The notes: a model not told the origin generated them from the sequence alone. DNA of 64,000 nucleotides from Microbacterium yannicii PS01 (GCF_000304335.1 NZ_CAJF01000004.1:62001-126000), one strand, 5' to 3'; counted from the first letter of the stretch, positions 45,215 through 53,868 are shown. Made by a program: numbers and translations.

Positions 45215-46324
45215 GTGCCGATCAACCCCGCCCCCCGCACCGAAGCACGCGACTCGACCGCACCGGCCACCGTGGTCGATCCCACGCTCCTCGAAGTCCC
45301 CGAAGGCCAGCACGACGTCACCGTCGTTCAGGAGATCGACGGCCTGAGCTACATCGACCCGGACGACCCGGCGATGCCGTCGTATCGGGTCATCGCCAAC
45401 AACCGCCAGCCGGTCGCCCTTCGGGACATGATGATCCTCCCCGTCCGCACGGGGTACGTCGGACAGGACCGCGTGAAGCCGGATCCGGAACTGGACCCGC
45501 CCTCCGGGGCCGACGCCGTGCCCGAGGTCGACGTCACGACGGTGTATCTGCCGGTGCGCGACGGCGTGGCGCGATGCCTCGTCTATCGACCGCAATCGAA
45601 GCCAGCGGCCACCGACCTCCGCGTCATCCTCTATGCGCACGGCGGCGGATTCACCGTCGGGTCAGCCGAGGACACGGACTACATCACTCGTCGGCTCGCC
45701 TTCGACAGCGGTGCCGTCGTCGTGTCGGCGAACTACCGTCTGGCGCCGGAATTCCCGTTTCCCACGCCCCTCGACGACGTGGCCGATGTCTACCAGTGGC
45801 TCCTCGAAGATGCGGCCCGCATCGGTGGTGACACAGCGCGGATCGCTGTGGCCGGAGATTCGGCCGGGTCCAACTTCGCCGCCGCCCTCCCGATCGCCGC
45901 GCGCGCTCGGGGGCTCGCGGCTCCGCGGGCGGTGCTGATGTTCGGCGCGTTCGTCGACTTCGCCCAGGAGCGCTGGACGTCGTTCCAACAGCAGGCGCCG
46001 CGCGGCATCGTCTACGACAGTGCGTTCTTCGGCTTCATCCGAGGGGCGTACCTGCCGACCACGCCGTGGACCGAACCCGCCGCCAGCCCCATCTACGCCG
46101 ACCTCACCGAATACCCGCCCACCTTCATCGCGACCGGCACGCACGACCCGGTCGTCGACTCAGCTCGCGAATTCGCCCGGCTGATAACGGAGCGCGGCGG
46201 CACGGTGGACGGCTATTGGCCCGAGGGCATGCCCCACGGCTTCTACTTCTTCCCGGGGGTGCAGCAGCCCGAGGGCGACATCTCGTTCGAGAGGGCGAAG
46301 GCGTTCCTGTCGGCGCACCTCTGA
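45215..46324 (+). CDS. Alpha/beta hydrolase, HSL-type esterase
   Basis: 369 residues. Hormone-sensitive-lipase features: oxyanion-hole HGGGF, nucleophile GDSAGSNFAA, acid in ATGTHDPVVDSA and catalytic His in EGMPHGFYFFPG. The first ~100 residues form a cap-like region (VIANNRQPVALRDMMILPV). No signal peptide, so probably cytoplasmic. The gene stands alone between two direct R2 repeats and interrupts an otherwise housekeeping neighbourhood (lpdA, acyl-CoA carboxylase), suggesting it arrived as a unit. Ester substrate unknown. Confidence 0.9.
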   Translation: MPINPAPRTEARDSTAPATVVDPTLLEVPEGQHDVTVVQEIDGLSYIDPDDPAMPSYRVIANNRQPVALRDMMILPVRTGYVGQDRVKPDPELDPPSGADAVPEVDVTTVYLPVRDGVARCLVYRPQSKPAATDLRVILYAHGGGFTVGSAEDTDYITRRLAFDSGAVVVSANYRLAPEFPFPTPLDDVADVYQWLLEDAARIGGDTARIAVAGDSAGSNFAAALPIAARARGLAAPRAVLMFGAFVDFAQERWTSFQQQAPRGIVYDSAFFGFIRGAYLPTTPWTEPAASPIYADLTEYPPTFIATGTHDPVVDSAREFARLITERGGTVDGYWPEGMPHGFYFFPGVQQPEGDISFERAKAFLSAHL

Positions 46325-46330
46325 CGGCCC

Positions 46331-46353
46331 GGATGCCGCGGGCCCCGGCATCC
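46331..46353 (+). terminator. Hairpin after the esterase
   Basis: GGATGCCG / CGGCATCC stem with a 7-nt loop, 6 nt after the stop. Same word as the hairpin after manC (10897-10919). Confidence 0.5.
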
Positions 46354-46382
46354 GAAAATCAGGCCTCTTCCGGGAGCGTTCA

Positions 46383-46450
46383 ACAGGTGACCCGCGGTTC
46401 CACAGGAAGTTTGCGGCCTCGATCCTCCTGCCGGAGGCCGGTTGACCTGT
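46383..46450. repeat. Repeat element R2, copy b
   Basis: 68 bp with ends ACAGGTGACCC and GGTTGACCTGT, which are near-perfect inverted repeats; the right end is the exact inverse of the left end of copy a. An inner GGCCTC/GAGGCC hairpin is present. Same orientation as copy a, on the far side of the esterase. Confidence 0.7.
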
Positions 46451-46480
46451 CTGCGCGGGCCGCGCTGGGCGCGACTGGAC

Positions 46481-48247
46481 TCAGCTGATCGTCAGCAGCT
46501 GGTGGCCGGCCGACACGGTCGTGCCGGGGTCGGCGTTGATCCCGCCGATGACACCGTCCTTGTGCGCCTGGATCGGCTGCTCCATCTTCATCGCCTCGAG
46601 CACGACGACGAGGTCGCCCTTGACGACCTGCTGCCCGTCCTCGACGGCGACCTTGACGATGGTGGCCTGCATCGGCGCCTTGACCGCGTCTCCGGATGCC
46701 CCGGCGACGACGGTCGGCGCGTGAGAGCGGCGCGACGGGGGCACGGCCACCGGGCGGCCGGTCGTGCCGGGGGCCGAGACGACGCGGTCGGGCAGACTCA
46801 CCTCGAGGCGCTTGCCGGCCACCTCGACGACCACAGTGTGACGGTGCTCGGAAGGCTTGGGTGCTTCGAGCTCGCCGTCCCAGGCAGGGATGTCGTTGAC
46901 GAACTCGGTCTCGATCCAGCGCGTGAAGACGCCGAACCGGCCATCCTCGGCCGTGAACGCGGGGTCGCGCACGACCTTGCGATGGAACGGCAGCACGGTC
47001 GGAAGCCCGGCGACCTCGAACTCGTCGAGCGCACGACGGGCGCGCTCGAGGGCCTCGGCGCGGTCGCGACCGGTGACGATGATCTTCGCCAGCAGCGAGT
47101 CGAAGGCGCCGCTGACGCTGTCGCCCGCGGTCACGCCGGAGTCCAGGCGGATGCCGGGGCCGCCGAACGTCTTGAACACGTGGATCGGACCCGGCTGGGG
47201 GAGGAAGCCCCGGCCGGCGTCCTCGCCATTGATGCGGAACTCGATCGAGTGCCCGTCGGGGGCCGGGTCTTCGTAGCCGAGCTCTTCTCCCTCGGCGAGA
47301 CGGAACTGCTCGCGCACCAGGTCGACGCCCGTGATCTCCTCCGAGACGGGATGCTCGACCTGCAGACGGGTGTTGACTTCGAGGAACGAGATCGTGCCGT
47401 CGGCGCCGATCAGGAACTCGCAGGTGCCCGCGCCGACGTAGCCGACCTCCTTGAGAATCGCCTTCGACGCGTCGTACAGCGTCCTGTTCTGCTCGTCGCT
47501 GAGGAACGGAGCGGGCGCCTCTTCGACGAGCTTCTGATGCCGGCGCTGCAGCGAGCAGTCGCGGGTCGAGATGACGACGACGTTGCCCGCGGCATCGGCC
47601 AGGCACTGCGTCTCGACGTGACGCGGCTTGTCGAGGTACTTCTCGACGAAGCACTCGCCGCGGCCGAAGGCGGTGATCGCCTCGCGCGTGGCCGACTCGA
47701 ACAGCTCGGGGACCTCGTCGAGGGTGCGGGCGACCTTGAGGCCGCGTCCGCCGCCGCCGTACGCCGCCTTGATGGCGATCGGAAGGCCGACCTCCTGCGC
47801 GAACGCGACGACTTCGTCAGCGCCCGACACCGGGCCGGGGGTTCCCGGGGCGAGCGGCGCCCCCACCTTCTCGGCGACGCTGCGGGCGGTGACCTTGTCG
47901 CCGAGGGCCTCGATGGCCTCAGGGCTGGGGCCGATCCAGATCATTCCCGCCGTGATCACCGCGCGCGCGAACTCGGCGTTCTCGGCGAGGAACCCGTAGC
48001 CCGGGTGAACCGCATCGGCGCCGGACCGACGCGCGATCGAGAGGATCTTGTCGATCGACAGATAGGTGTCGGCGCTGGTCGAGCCGTCGAGCGCGTAGGC
48101 CTCGTCGGCGAGCCGCGCGTGCATCGCGTCGCGGTCCTGGTCGGCGTAGACGGCGACGGACGCCTTGCCCGCATCGCGAGCGGCGCGGATGACGCGGACG
48201 GCGATCTCGCCGCGGTTGGCAACGAGAACCTTGGCGATCTGGGGCAT
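46481..48247 (-). CDS. accA: Acyl-CoA carboxylase alpha subunit (biotin carboxylase + BCCP)
   Basis: 588 residues. Biotin carboxylase with N-terminal [21 protein letters not shown]-grasp loop [12 protein letters not shown] and [18 protein letters not shown]-terminal biotinyl domain with Lys554 in LEAMKMEQP. It carboxylates biotin for acetyl-/propionyl-CoA carboxylation, working with the beta (54128-55717) and epsilon (53869-54099) subunits and biotin ligase in the same region. ATG 48247 has TAGGCT ending 7 nt upstream. Confidence 0.95.
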   Translation of the reverse strand: MPQIAKVLVANRGEIAVRVIRAARDAGKASVAVYADQDRDAMHARLADEAYALDGSTSADTYLSIDKILSIARRSGADAVHPGYGFLAENAEFARAVITAGMIWIGPSPEAIEALGDKVTARSVAEKVGAPLAPGTPGPVSGADEVVAFAQEVGLPIAIKAAYGGGGRGLKVARTLDEVPELFESATREAITAFGRGECFVEKYLDKPRHVETQCLADAAGNVVVISTRDCSLQRRHQKLVEEAPAPFLSDEQNRTLYDASKAILKEVGYVGAGTCEFLIGADGTISFLEVNTRLQVEHPVSEEITGVDLVREQFRLAEGEELGYEDPAPDGHSIEFRINGEDAGRGFLPQPGPIHVFKTFGGPGIRLDSGVTAGDSVSGAFDSLLAKIIVTGRDRAEALERARRALDEFEVAGLPTVLPFHRKVVRDPAFTAEDGRFGVFTRWIETEFVNDIPAWDGELEAPKPSEHRHTVVVEVAGKRLEVSLPDRVVSAPGTTGRPVAVPPSRRSHAPTVVAGASGDAVKAPMQATIVKVAVEDGQQVVKGDLVVVLEAMKMEQPIQAHKDGVIGGINADPGTTVSAGHQLLTIS

Positions 48248-48254
48248 GAAGGCC

Positions 48255-48260
48255 AGCCTA
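48255..48260 (-). promoter_or_regulatory. -10 box of accA (leaderless)
   Basis: TAGGCT on the minus strand, 7 nt before ATG 48247. Confidence 0.5.
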
Positions 48261-48322
48261 CCGACGGCGTCCATCGGGCTTTTGACCGGTTCATACAAGA
48301 ACCGACCAGAAACGTGGGGTTC

Positions 48323-49003
48323 CTACGACAATTCCGGAGTGCCGTCCAGGGAGGGATCGGTGGTGTGCCACAGCGCCGTCCAGTCGACGCCCAGTTCCCG
48401 CACCAGACGTCGCAGCGTGGAGACCGACATGCCCACGACTGTGGAGGGGTCGCCGTCGACGCGGTCGATGAACGCGCCGCCGAGACTGTCGACCGTGAAC
48501 GCTCCGGCGACGTGCAGAGGTTCCCCGGTCGCCACATACGCCTCGATCTCGGCATCCGTCACGTCGTCGACGAACCCCACGGATGCCGCCGCCGTCGCGT
48601 GCACCTCGCGCGGAGCATGGCCGGGCTCGAGGCGCACCACGGCGTGACCGGAGTGCAGCACGCCGGTCCGGCCGCGCATCGCACGCCAGCGGGCGACGGC
48701 GTTCTCGGGAGTGAACGGCTTGCCGAGCACCTCTCCGTCGAGCTCGAACATCGAGTCGCCGCCGATCACGATGCCGTCGAAGGCAGGGATGTCGTCGGCC
48801 AGGCGTGCCGCGACCTCGGCGGCCTTGCGGCGGGCGAGAAGAAGCACGTGCTCGTCGGGAGCCAGCCGCCGCCCCTCGGACGCCTCGACCGCCTCGACGA
48901 CCGCTTCCTCATCGACGTCGGGGGCGATCGTGAGGGGACGGATGCCGAACTGCTGCAGCAGCATCAGACGGGCGGGGGACGTCGAGGCGAGGCACACGCG
49001 CAT
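48323..49003 (-). CDS. maf: Maf-family nucleotide pyrophosphatase
   Basis: 226 residues. House-cleaning enzyme hydrolysing non-canonical or UTP/dTTP nucleotides. Opens with the signature LASTSPARLMLLQQFGI; IGGDSMFELDGEVLGKPFTPENA and RMRGRTGVLHSGH-type segments (RWRAMRGRTGVLHSGHAV) follow; FTVDSLGGAFIDRVDGDPSTVVG near the C-terminus is conserved. ATG 49003 has TACCCT ending 6 nt upstream. In actinobacteria maf often sits beside acyl-CoA carboxylase genes, as here. Confidence 0.93.
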   Translation of the reverse strand: MRVCLASTSPARLMLLQQFGIRPLTIAPDVDEEAVVEAVEASEGRRLAPDEHVLLLARRKAAEVAARLADDIPAFDGIVIGGDSMFELDGEVLGKPFTPENAVARWRAMRGRTGVLHSGHAVVRLEPGHAPREVHATAAASVGFVDDVTDAEIEAYVATGEPLHVAGAFTVDSLGGAFIDRVDGDPSTVVGMSVSTLRRLVRELGVDWTALWHTTDPSLDGTPELS

Positions 49004-49009
49004 GTGGAC

Positions 49010-49015
49010 AGGGTA
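49010..49015 (-). promoter_or_regulatory. -10 box of maf (leaderless)
   Basis: TACCCT on the minus strand, 6 nt before ATG 49003. Confidence 0.45.
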
Positions 49016-49034
49016 TCGACGCCCTCGCGCGCCG

Positions 49035-49120
49035 AACTCCTGAACAACCGGCGTCGAGGTCAGAGCTTCGTGCGAGATTCGGCAGGTCTCGTCGCCGACC
49101 ACGCGCTTTCTTCAGGAGTT
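49035..49120. repeat. Inverted-repeat element R1, copy c (solitary)
   Basis: AACTCCTGA (49035-49043) to TCAGGAGTT (49112-49120), 86 bp, filling the gap between the divergent maf and methyltransferase genes. Reading inverted, its end CAACTCCTGA-A-GAAA matches the CAACTCCTGAGAAA end of copies a and b with one extra base. No DUF559 gene is adjacent. Confidence 0.7.
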
Positions 49121-49138
49121 GGGCTCCGGCGCGCGGCC

Positions 49139-49144
49139 TAAGCT
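49139..49144 (+). promoter_or_regulatory. -10 box of the RNA methyltransferase (leaderless)
   Basis: TAAGCT, 6 nt before GTG 49151, 18 nt beyond R1 copy c. Confidence 0.45.
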
Positions 49145-49150
49145 CTTCAG

Positions 49151-50524
49151 GTGACCGAACCCGGCGAGACCATCGACCTCGAGATCACCGACGTGGCGCA
49201 CGGCGGCGTCTTCGTCGCCCGTCACGAGGGGCGCGTCGTCTTCGTGTCCGACGCGATCCCGGGTGAGCGGGTGCGGGCGCGGGTGACCGATGCGAGCAAG
49301 AAGTCGTTCTGGCGGGCCGAGACGGTCGAGGTGCTCGACGCCTCACCGCACCGTCAGCCGCACGTGTGGCGTCAGGCCGACGTCGATTTCGCTCCCGAGC
49401 AGCGTCCGGGCGGAGCGGACTTCGGCCACATCGCACTCGCGCATCAGCGAGAACTCAAACTCCGGGTGCTGCTCGACGCACTGGAGCGCTTCGGCGGCAT
49501 CGCCGAGCCCGCAGCCACCATGGCGACCGCGGGGCCCGCCCTGTCGGACGCTGCCGAGGTCCCCGACGACGAGACGCCGGACGGGACACGGTGGCGCACG
49601 CGTCTGAGCCTGCACGTCGACGATGCCGGGCGCGTCGGACCGTATGCGGCGCGCAGTCACCGCGTGATAGAGGTCGACGGCCACCCTCTCGCCACGGCCG
49701 CGGTGGAACAGGCCGCCCTTGCCCTGCGGGGTCACCAGCCGGGCCGCATCGACCTGATCCAGCCCACGGACGGCCGCGTGCGCGTGCTGCCGCGGCCGGA
49801 GCGGCGAGCGGATGCTGCGCGCCCGCGTCGTCGCGGCAGGCCGGCGAAGTCGGGCCCCGCCGCACCGGCGCCCACGGCCGAGGTGGTCATCGAGCGCGTC
49901 GGCGGACGGGAGTTCCGCGTCGATGCCGGCGGATTCTGGCAGGTCCACCGCCTGGCGGCACACCGCCTGACGTCTGTCGTCTCGTCGAGACTGCGCAGCC
50001 TTGGACAGGCTCACGGAACAGGGTATGGACCGGTCATCGACCCTGACGCCTGGCACCTCGACCTCTACGGCGGCGTCGGACTCTTCGCCGCCACCCTCGG
50101 GGATCTCGGCGGTCCGTCGACGCGCGTGACGACCGTCGAGTCCGATTCCCGCGCCACCGAGCACGCCGGTGAGAACCTCGCCGAGTGGGTCGGCGCACGC
50201 GCCGAGACCGGGCGCGTCGACCGGTGGCTGGCGAAACTCGCGGACGAGGCATCCGTCACCGAACGCGAGCGTCTCGGACGCGGTGTCGTCCTTCTCGACC
50301 CGCCGCGTGCGGGAGCCGGTCGCGAGGTCGTCGAACGCATCACGGAGCTGGCGCCGGCGACCGTCGTGTATGTGGCGTGCGATCCCGTCGCGCTCGCGCG
50401 CGACCTCTCGACGTTCCGTGACGGCGGGTACGAGCCTGCGTCGATCGACGCCTTCGACATCTTCCCGAATTCGCACCACGTCGAGGCCGTGGCCGTCCTC
50501 ACCCGGCACGGCGCACGTGGCTAG
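49151..50524 (+). CDS. TrmA/RlmCD-like RNA (uracil-5)-methyltransferase
   Basis: 457 residues. N-terminal TRAM domain (about 6-58: ITDVAHGGVFVARHEGRVVFV), central region with HIALAHQRELKLRVLLDAL, C-terminal Rossmann methyltransferase (LDLYGGVGLFAATLGDLGG; LLDPPRAGAGREVVERI; catalytic Cys in VYVACDPVALARDL). The four Fe-S cysteines of RumA are absent, as in many actinobacterial members. A ~13-residue loop (RSLGQAHGTGYGP) is encoded by a copy of a genomic repeat (49999-50016). The exact target uridine in rRNA or tRNA is not predictable. Confidence 0.88.
   Translation: MTEPGETIDLEITDVAHGGVFVARHEGRVVFVSDAIPGERVRARVTDASKKSFWRAETVEVLDASPHRQPHVWRQADVDFAPEQRPGGADFGHIALAHQRELKLRVLLDALERFGGIAEPAATMATAGPALSDAAEVPDDETPDGTRWRTRLSLHVDDAGRVGPYAARSHRVIEVDGHPLATAAVEQAALALRGHQPGRIDLIQPTDGRVRVLPRPERRADAARPRRRGRPAKSGPAAPAPTAEVVIERVGGREFRVDAGGFWQVHRLAAHRLTSVVSSRLRSLGQAHGTGYGPVIDPDAWHLDLYGGVGLFAATLGDLGGPSTRVTTVESDSRATEHAGENLAEWVGARAETGRVDRWLAKLADEASVTERERLGRGVVLLDPPRAGAGREVVERITELAPATVVYVACDPVALARDLSTFRDGGYEPASIDAFDIFPNSHHVEAVAVLTRHGARG
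49999..50016 (+). repeat. Genomic repeat R3 inside the methyltransferase gene
   Basis: CCTTGGACAGGCTCACGG, the inverse of CCTGAGCCTGTCGAAGG with two changes. It is translated in frame into a surface loop between two conserved blocks. Confidence 0.55.
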
Positions 50525-50527
50525 GCT
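50522..50527 (+). promoter_or_regulatory. -10 box of the regulator-kinase-membrane protein operon (leaderless)
   Basis: TAGGCT, 6 nt before ATG 50534, overlapping the methyltransferase stop region. Confidence 0.5.
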
Positions 50528-50533
50528 GGCGGC

Positions 50534-51211
50534 ATGACGCGCGTGGCCCTCATCGACGACCACGAGTCGGTTCGACTCGGACTGGCTGCTGCCTGTGCGC
50601 GGGCGGCGACCAAGAAGGTCGTCTTCTCGGGCAGCACCGTGACCGAGTACCTGTCGTGGCGCACGTCGACGTCGGCCGCGCCCGCCGACGTGGTCGTGCT
50701 CGATCTGACCCTGGGCGACGGCACGACGGTCACCGAGAACGTGCGACGCCTGGTCGTGGACGGTTCGAGCGTGATCATCCACAGCGTCGCCGACCGCCCT
50801 GCGGCGGTGCGCGAGGCGCTCGCGGCGGGAGCCGCCGGCGTGGTGAGCAAGTCCTCGCCCATCGACGACGTCATCGCAGCGATTCGCACGGTGGCCCAGG
50901 GCGAGCCGCTGAACAACGTCGAATGGGCGAGCGCGGTCGAGGGCGACCGCGAGTTCGCCGACGCGCAGCTGTCGGCCCGCGAGCGCGACGTGCTGCGCCT
51001 CTACGCCGCCGGCCTTCCGCTGAAGGTCGTGGCCGAGAGGCTCGGCGTGGCGTACTCGACGGCCAAGGAAAACATCACGCGCGTGCGTGTGAAGTACGTC
51101 GAGGTGGGTCGTCCCGCGCCGACGAAGGTGGATCTTCTGCGTCGCGCGATGGAGGACGGACTGCTGGCTGAATCGGCGGCGGACGCGGGGGATGTCGCGC
51201 GTGGCCGCTGA
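50534..51211 (+). CDS. LuxR-type response regulator
   Basis: 225 residues. Receiver with Asp8-Asp9 (LIDDHESVRLG), phospho-Asp in VVVLDLTLGDG near residue 57 and Lys in GVVSKSSPIDD; C-terminal HTH LSARERDVLRLYAAGLPLKVVAERLGV then STAKENITRVRVKY. The linker between domains is longer than usual (EGDREFADAQ). Overlaps the kinase gene by 20 bp. First gene of a three-gene operon. Confidence 0.92.
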   Translation: MTRVALIDDHESVRLGLAAACARAATKKVVFSGSTVTEYLSWRTSTSAAPADVVVLDLTLGDGTTVTENVRRLVVDGSSVIIHSVADRPAAVREALAAGAAGVVSKSSPIDDVIAAIRTVAQGEPLNNVEWASAVEGDREFADAQLSARERDVLRLYAAGLPLKVVAERLGVAYSTAKENITRVRVKYVEVGRPAPTKVDLLRRAMEDGLLAESAADAGDVARGR

Positions 51212-52466
51212 CGGTCAGAGCGCGGTGCTCGACACCGCGTGGGCGCAGATTCCGCGCTCGCGCGAAGCGACATCGAGCACCGGATCGTTCACCCGTTCTC
51301 GCGTCGAGCGGATCATCTCGATCGCCGCCGCGTCGGGTTCCGTCCTGATCGGGACGCAGTCTTTCCTCGCGGCGCTGGCATCCACCGCCGAGCGGCCGGA
51401 ATGGCGGCTCCCGCTCATGATCGTCGTGTTCGGCGCCCTCGCCGTCATGCTGCTCGCCTGTGCCTTCGGGCGAGCGGTCAAGGTCACCTCCGGGATCTTC
51501 GCGTGCGTTTACCTGCTGGCGCTCGCCGCGTGGCCCTTCGCCACTGCAGGCATCGAGCCGACGCCGCTGCCCGAGCCGTGGATCTGGTTCCTCGTGAACC
51601 TCGCGACGCTCGCGGCCGTCCTCGCGTTCCCCCTTCCCGTCCAGATCGGCTTCACGATCCTCGCGCCGCTGCTGTTCTACTTCGTGCGGCTGGTGCAGGG
51701 CGGCTTCGCGCCCGACTACTGGTTCGCCGTCGGGCTGGACGTGTCGTTCGCCCTCATCCTGGGCGGCGTCCTCGTGGCGCTCGGCTGGATGCTGCGGTCG
51801 GTGGCCGAGAACGTCGACGAGACGCGTGGACGGGCGGTCTCGTCCTACGCCCGGGCCGCCGCTGACGATGCCGCCGAGCAGGAGCGTGTGGCGGTCGCGG
51901 CTCTGATGCACGACAGCGTGCTGGCCGCTCTGATCGCCGCAGAGCGGGCGACGACGCCCCGGGAACGTGCCCTGGCTGCGACGATGGCGCGCGAGGCGCT
52001 CACCCGCCTGGCGAACACAGAGCAGGACGCGCACGAAGGCCCCGACGAGCCGCGCAAGCCCTCCCAGCTCGCGGACGACATCGAGACCGCCGCAGCCGAG
52101 CTCGGCGCCGACATCGAGGTCCACCGTGAGATCTCGGCCGACAGCGGGCCCATACCCGGCCGCATCGCCCGTGCCCTCGCCCTGGCCACGACACAGGCGA
52201 TCGCCAATGCGCTGCAGCACGCCGGCGGAGCGGGCCTCGGCGTCGCGGTGGTCGCCACACAGGATCGCGTGCGCGTGGAGGTGCACGACGCGGGTGAGGG
52301 CTTCGACCTCGAAGCGGTCCCCGACGACCGTCTCGGCATCCGCGCTTCGATCGTCGCACGCGTCGCCGCCGTCGGTGGATCGGCCGATCTCGAGACGGGG
52401 CCCCAGGGAACCACCGTCCGCCTCACCTGGCGCGGCGAGTCCTCGGTGATCGGAGTGGGTCCGTGA
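51192..52466 (+). CDS. Membrane histidine kinase-like ATPase
   Basis: 424 residues. About six membrane spans between residues 35 and 200 (VLIGTQSFLAALA to VSFALILGGVLVALGWML), then a helix with MHDSVLAALIAAERA as likely phospho-His site, then a HATPase domain (TTQAIANALQHAGGAGL; VEVHDAGEGFDLEA; RLGIRASIVARVAAVGG). The H-box differs from the usual RELHD of HisKA_3 kinases. ATG 51192 lies inside the regulator gene; its stop overlaps the next start (GTGA). Confidence 0.85.
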   Translation: MSRVAADGQSAVLDTAWAQIPRSREATSSTGSFTRSRVERIISIAAASGSVLIGTQSFLAALASTAERPEWRLPLMIVVFGALAVMLLACAFGRAVKVTSGIFACVYLLALAAWPFATAGIEPTPLPEPWIWFLVNLATLAAVLAFPLPVQIGFTILAPLLFYFVRLVQGGFAPDYWFAVGLDVSFALILGGVLVALGWMLRSVAENVDETRGRAVSSYARAAADDAAEQERVAVAALMHDSVLAALIAAERATTPRERALAATMAREALTRLANTEQDAHEGPDEPRKPSQLADDIETAAAELGADIEVHREISADSGPIPGRIARALALATTQAIANALQHAGGAGLGVAVVATQDRVRVEVHDAGEGFDLEAVPDDRLGIRASIVARVAAVGGSADLETGPQGTTVRLTWRGESSVIGVGP

Positions 52467-53512
52467 TCAGTGTCAAGAAGATCCTGACGGTGCTCGCTCT
52501 CGCCTTCACCGCCTATCTCGCCGCCCGCGGGCTCTCGTGGACCGGCAACGTCCAGCAGCCACTCGTCATCATCGCGGCGCTGCTGTTCTACCTCGGCGTC
52601 ACGTGGTTCTGCATCTTCCGCGACTCGGCGGCCGAGCCTTCGCCTGAACAGCCCGTCGGCGACGCGCCGCGGCACACGCGGAGACTGCCCGTCTTCGCGC
52701 AGGTGCTCGCCCTCGTCTGCGCGGCCTCGGTGCCGAGCGCCATCTCGTGGGCGGTCGGGCCCGAAAACCGCACTGCTTCGTTCGGCACCTGGTACATCGG
52801 CGGGATGGGCGCGCTCATGGTGATCGTGATGGTCAGGCGCCGGCCGATCACCGCCTGGGTCGGCTTCGTGCTTCTCGCCATCGCGTCGATGGCGTGGATG
52901 GGCGCAGGAGACGCCATCGGCCTCGGCCTCCTGGGGTCTCTGGTGTGGCTCGTCGTGGCGCAGCTCGTGGCGTTCTCCGTCGACCGTGCGGCGCGTGACA
53001 CGTCCCGCCTCACGCGGCTCCAGCGTGCGGCATCCGCGTGGCAGACCTCTCAGATCGTGCGCCAGCGGGAGCGGCGGATCCAGGTTCAGAAGGCGCTCGC
53101 CGTCGCCGGACCGGTGCTCACCCGCACGGTTGCGCAAGCCGGCGATCTCTCGGACGAGGATCGCCTCGAGGCACGGCTCGCCGAAGGACGGCTGCGCGAC
53201 GAGATGCGCGGCCCGCGCCTTCTCGACGACGACGTGCGCGCCGAGCTCGAGCGGGCTCGCCGGCGCGGCGCGAACGTCACGGTGCTGGACGAGGGCGGTC
53301 TGGACGACCTCGACGACGAGACCCTCTCCCTGATCCGCGTCCAGCTCGCCGAGACTCTGCGCGCGGCGACGTCGGACCGTCTCTACATCCGCACGTCACC
53401 CGATGCGCGCGTCGCCGTCACGGTCGTGGGCCGTTCACCTTCGGTCGGCGCTCCCAGCGACGAGGACGCCGTGGACCTGTGGCGCGAGATCGCGCACCCC
53501 GGCCGGGCCTGA
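52463..53512 (+). CDS. Uncharacterised membrane protein with charged C-terminal half
   Basis: 349 residues, not recognised. Six or so hydrophobic segments up to about residue 175 (TVLALAFTAYLAARGL to LGSLVWLVVAQLVAF), then a ~170-residue Arg/Glu-rich cytoplasmic domain with likely coiled-coil character (DEDRLEARLAEGRLRDEM, RAELERARRRGANVTVL). Its GTG overlaps the kinase stop, so it is translationally coupled to the two-component pair and probably takes part in the same signalling. Confidence 0.8.
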   Translation: MISVKKILTVLALAFTAYLAARGLSWTGNVQQPLVIIAALLFYLGVTWFCIFRDSAAEPSPEQPVGDAPRHTRRLPVFAQVLALVCAASVPSAISWAVGPENRTASFGTWYIGGMGALMVIVMVRRRPITAWVGFVLLAIASMAWMGAGDAIGLGLLGSLVWLVVAQLVAFSVDRAARDTSRLTRLQRAASAWQTSQIVRQRERRIQVQKALAVAGPVLTRTVAQAGDLSDEDRLEARLAEGRLRDEMRGPRLLDDDVRAELERARRRGANVTVLDEGGLDDLDDETLSLIRVQLAETLRAATSDRLYIRTSPDARVAVTVVGRSPSVGAPSDEDAVDLWREIAHPGRA

Positions 53513-53868
53513 CCGGTTCTTCCGCGGTCCGGCGCGCCGGCCGATCGATGATGCACGTCCATCGCACCAGGCCGCGCGGCATCCGCTCGCAGACAAATCT
53601 CGTCCCCCGTCCGACAGGGGGAGGGGAAGTCGGACGGAGGACGGAATCGAAAGAGGCGAGGGGCGGCGAAGCCGCCCGCCCCTCGCCTAGCGGACGGTTA
53701 CCCGAAAACCGTCCGCGTGGCCGAATCCGGGTAGTCCGCAGAGCGGAGGTCGGATCAGCCGAACGCAGAAGCGTTCCAGCGGTTCAAGTATCGCCGGGAT
53801 GCAAGCGCGGCGTCTGTAGGTATTTCGGGGGACAAGAGTGTCCTATGATTCGTCCTCCGCCAAGAGGG
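53513..53868. other. Gene-free region with multiple hairpins
   Basis: 357 bp between a plus-strand and a minus-strand gene end. Inverted repeats in order: 53608-53636 (8-bp stem), 53655-53687 (12 bp, 9-nt loop), 53691-53715 (9 bp), 53725-53755 enclosing 53735-53747, 53761-53776 (6 bp), 53792-53812 (5 bp), 53830-53843 (5 bp). Some may terminate the two converging operons, but this many is more than termination needs. No credible ORF. Confidence 0.6.
53608..53843. ncRNA. Candidate structured RNA
   Basis: Run of seven or more successive or nested stems as listed for the surrounding gap. Strand cannot be decided. It does not show the conserved blocks of RNase P RNA, tmRNA or SRP RNA. On the minus strand the loop of the first hairpin is C-rich (CCCCTCCCCC), a loose resemblance to the actinobacterial 6C RNA, but the second C-run is not seen. 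Confidence 0.35.

Noticed and set aside
46442..49141. 899-codon plus-strand frame opposite accA and maf
   Set aside because: Same reason: antisense to two conserved genes, no motifs.
53613..53660. RNase P RNA-like GGGGAAGTCGGACGGAGG
   Set aside because: Resembles one P RNA block only; the other conserved blocks and the 3' pairing region are absent.
53780..53800. tRNA T-arm-like GGTTCAAGTATC
   Set aside because: No acceptor stem, anticodon arm or matching 5' half around it.
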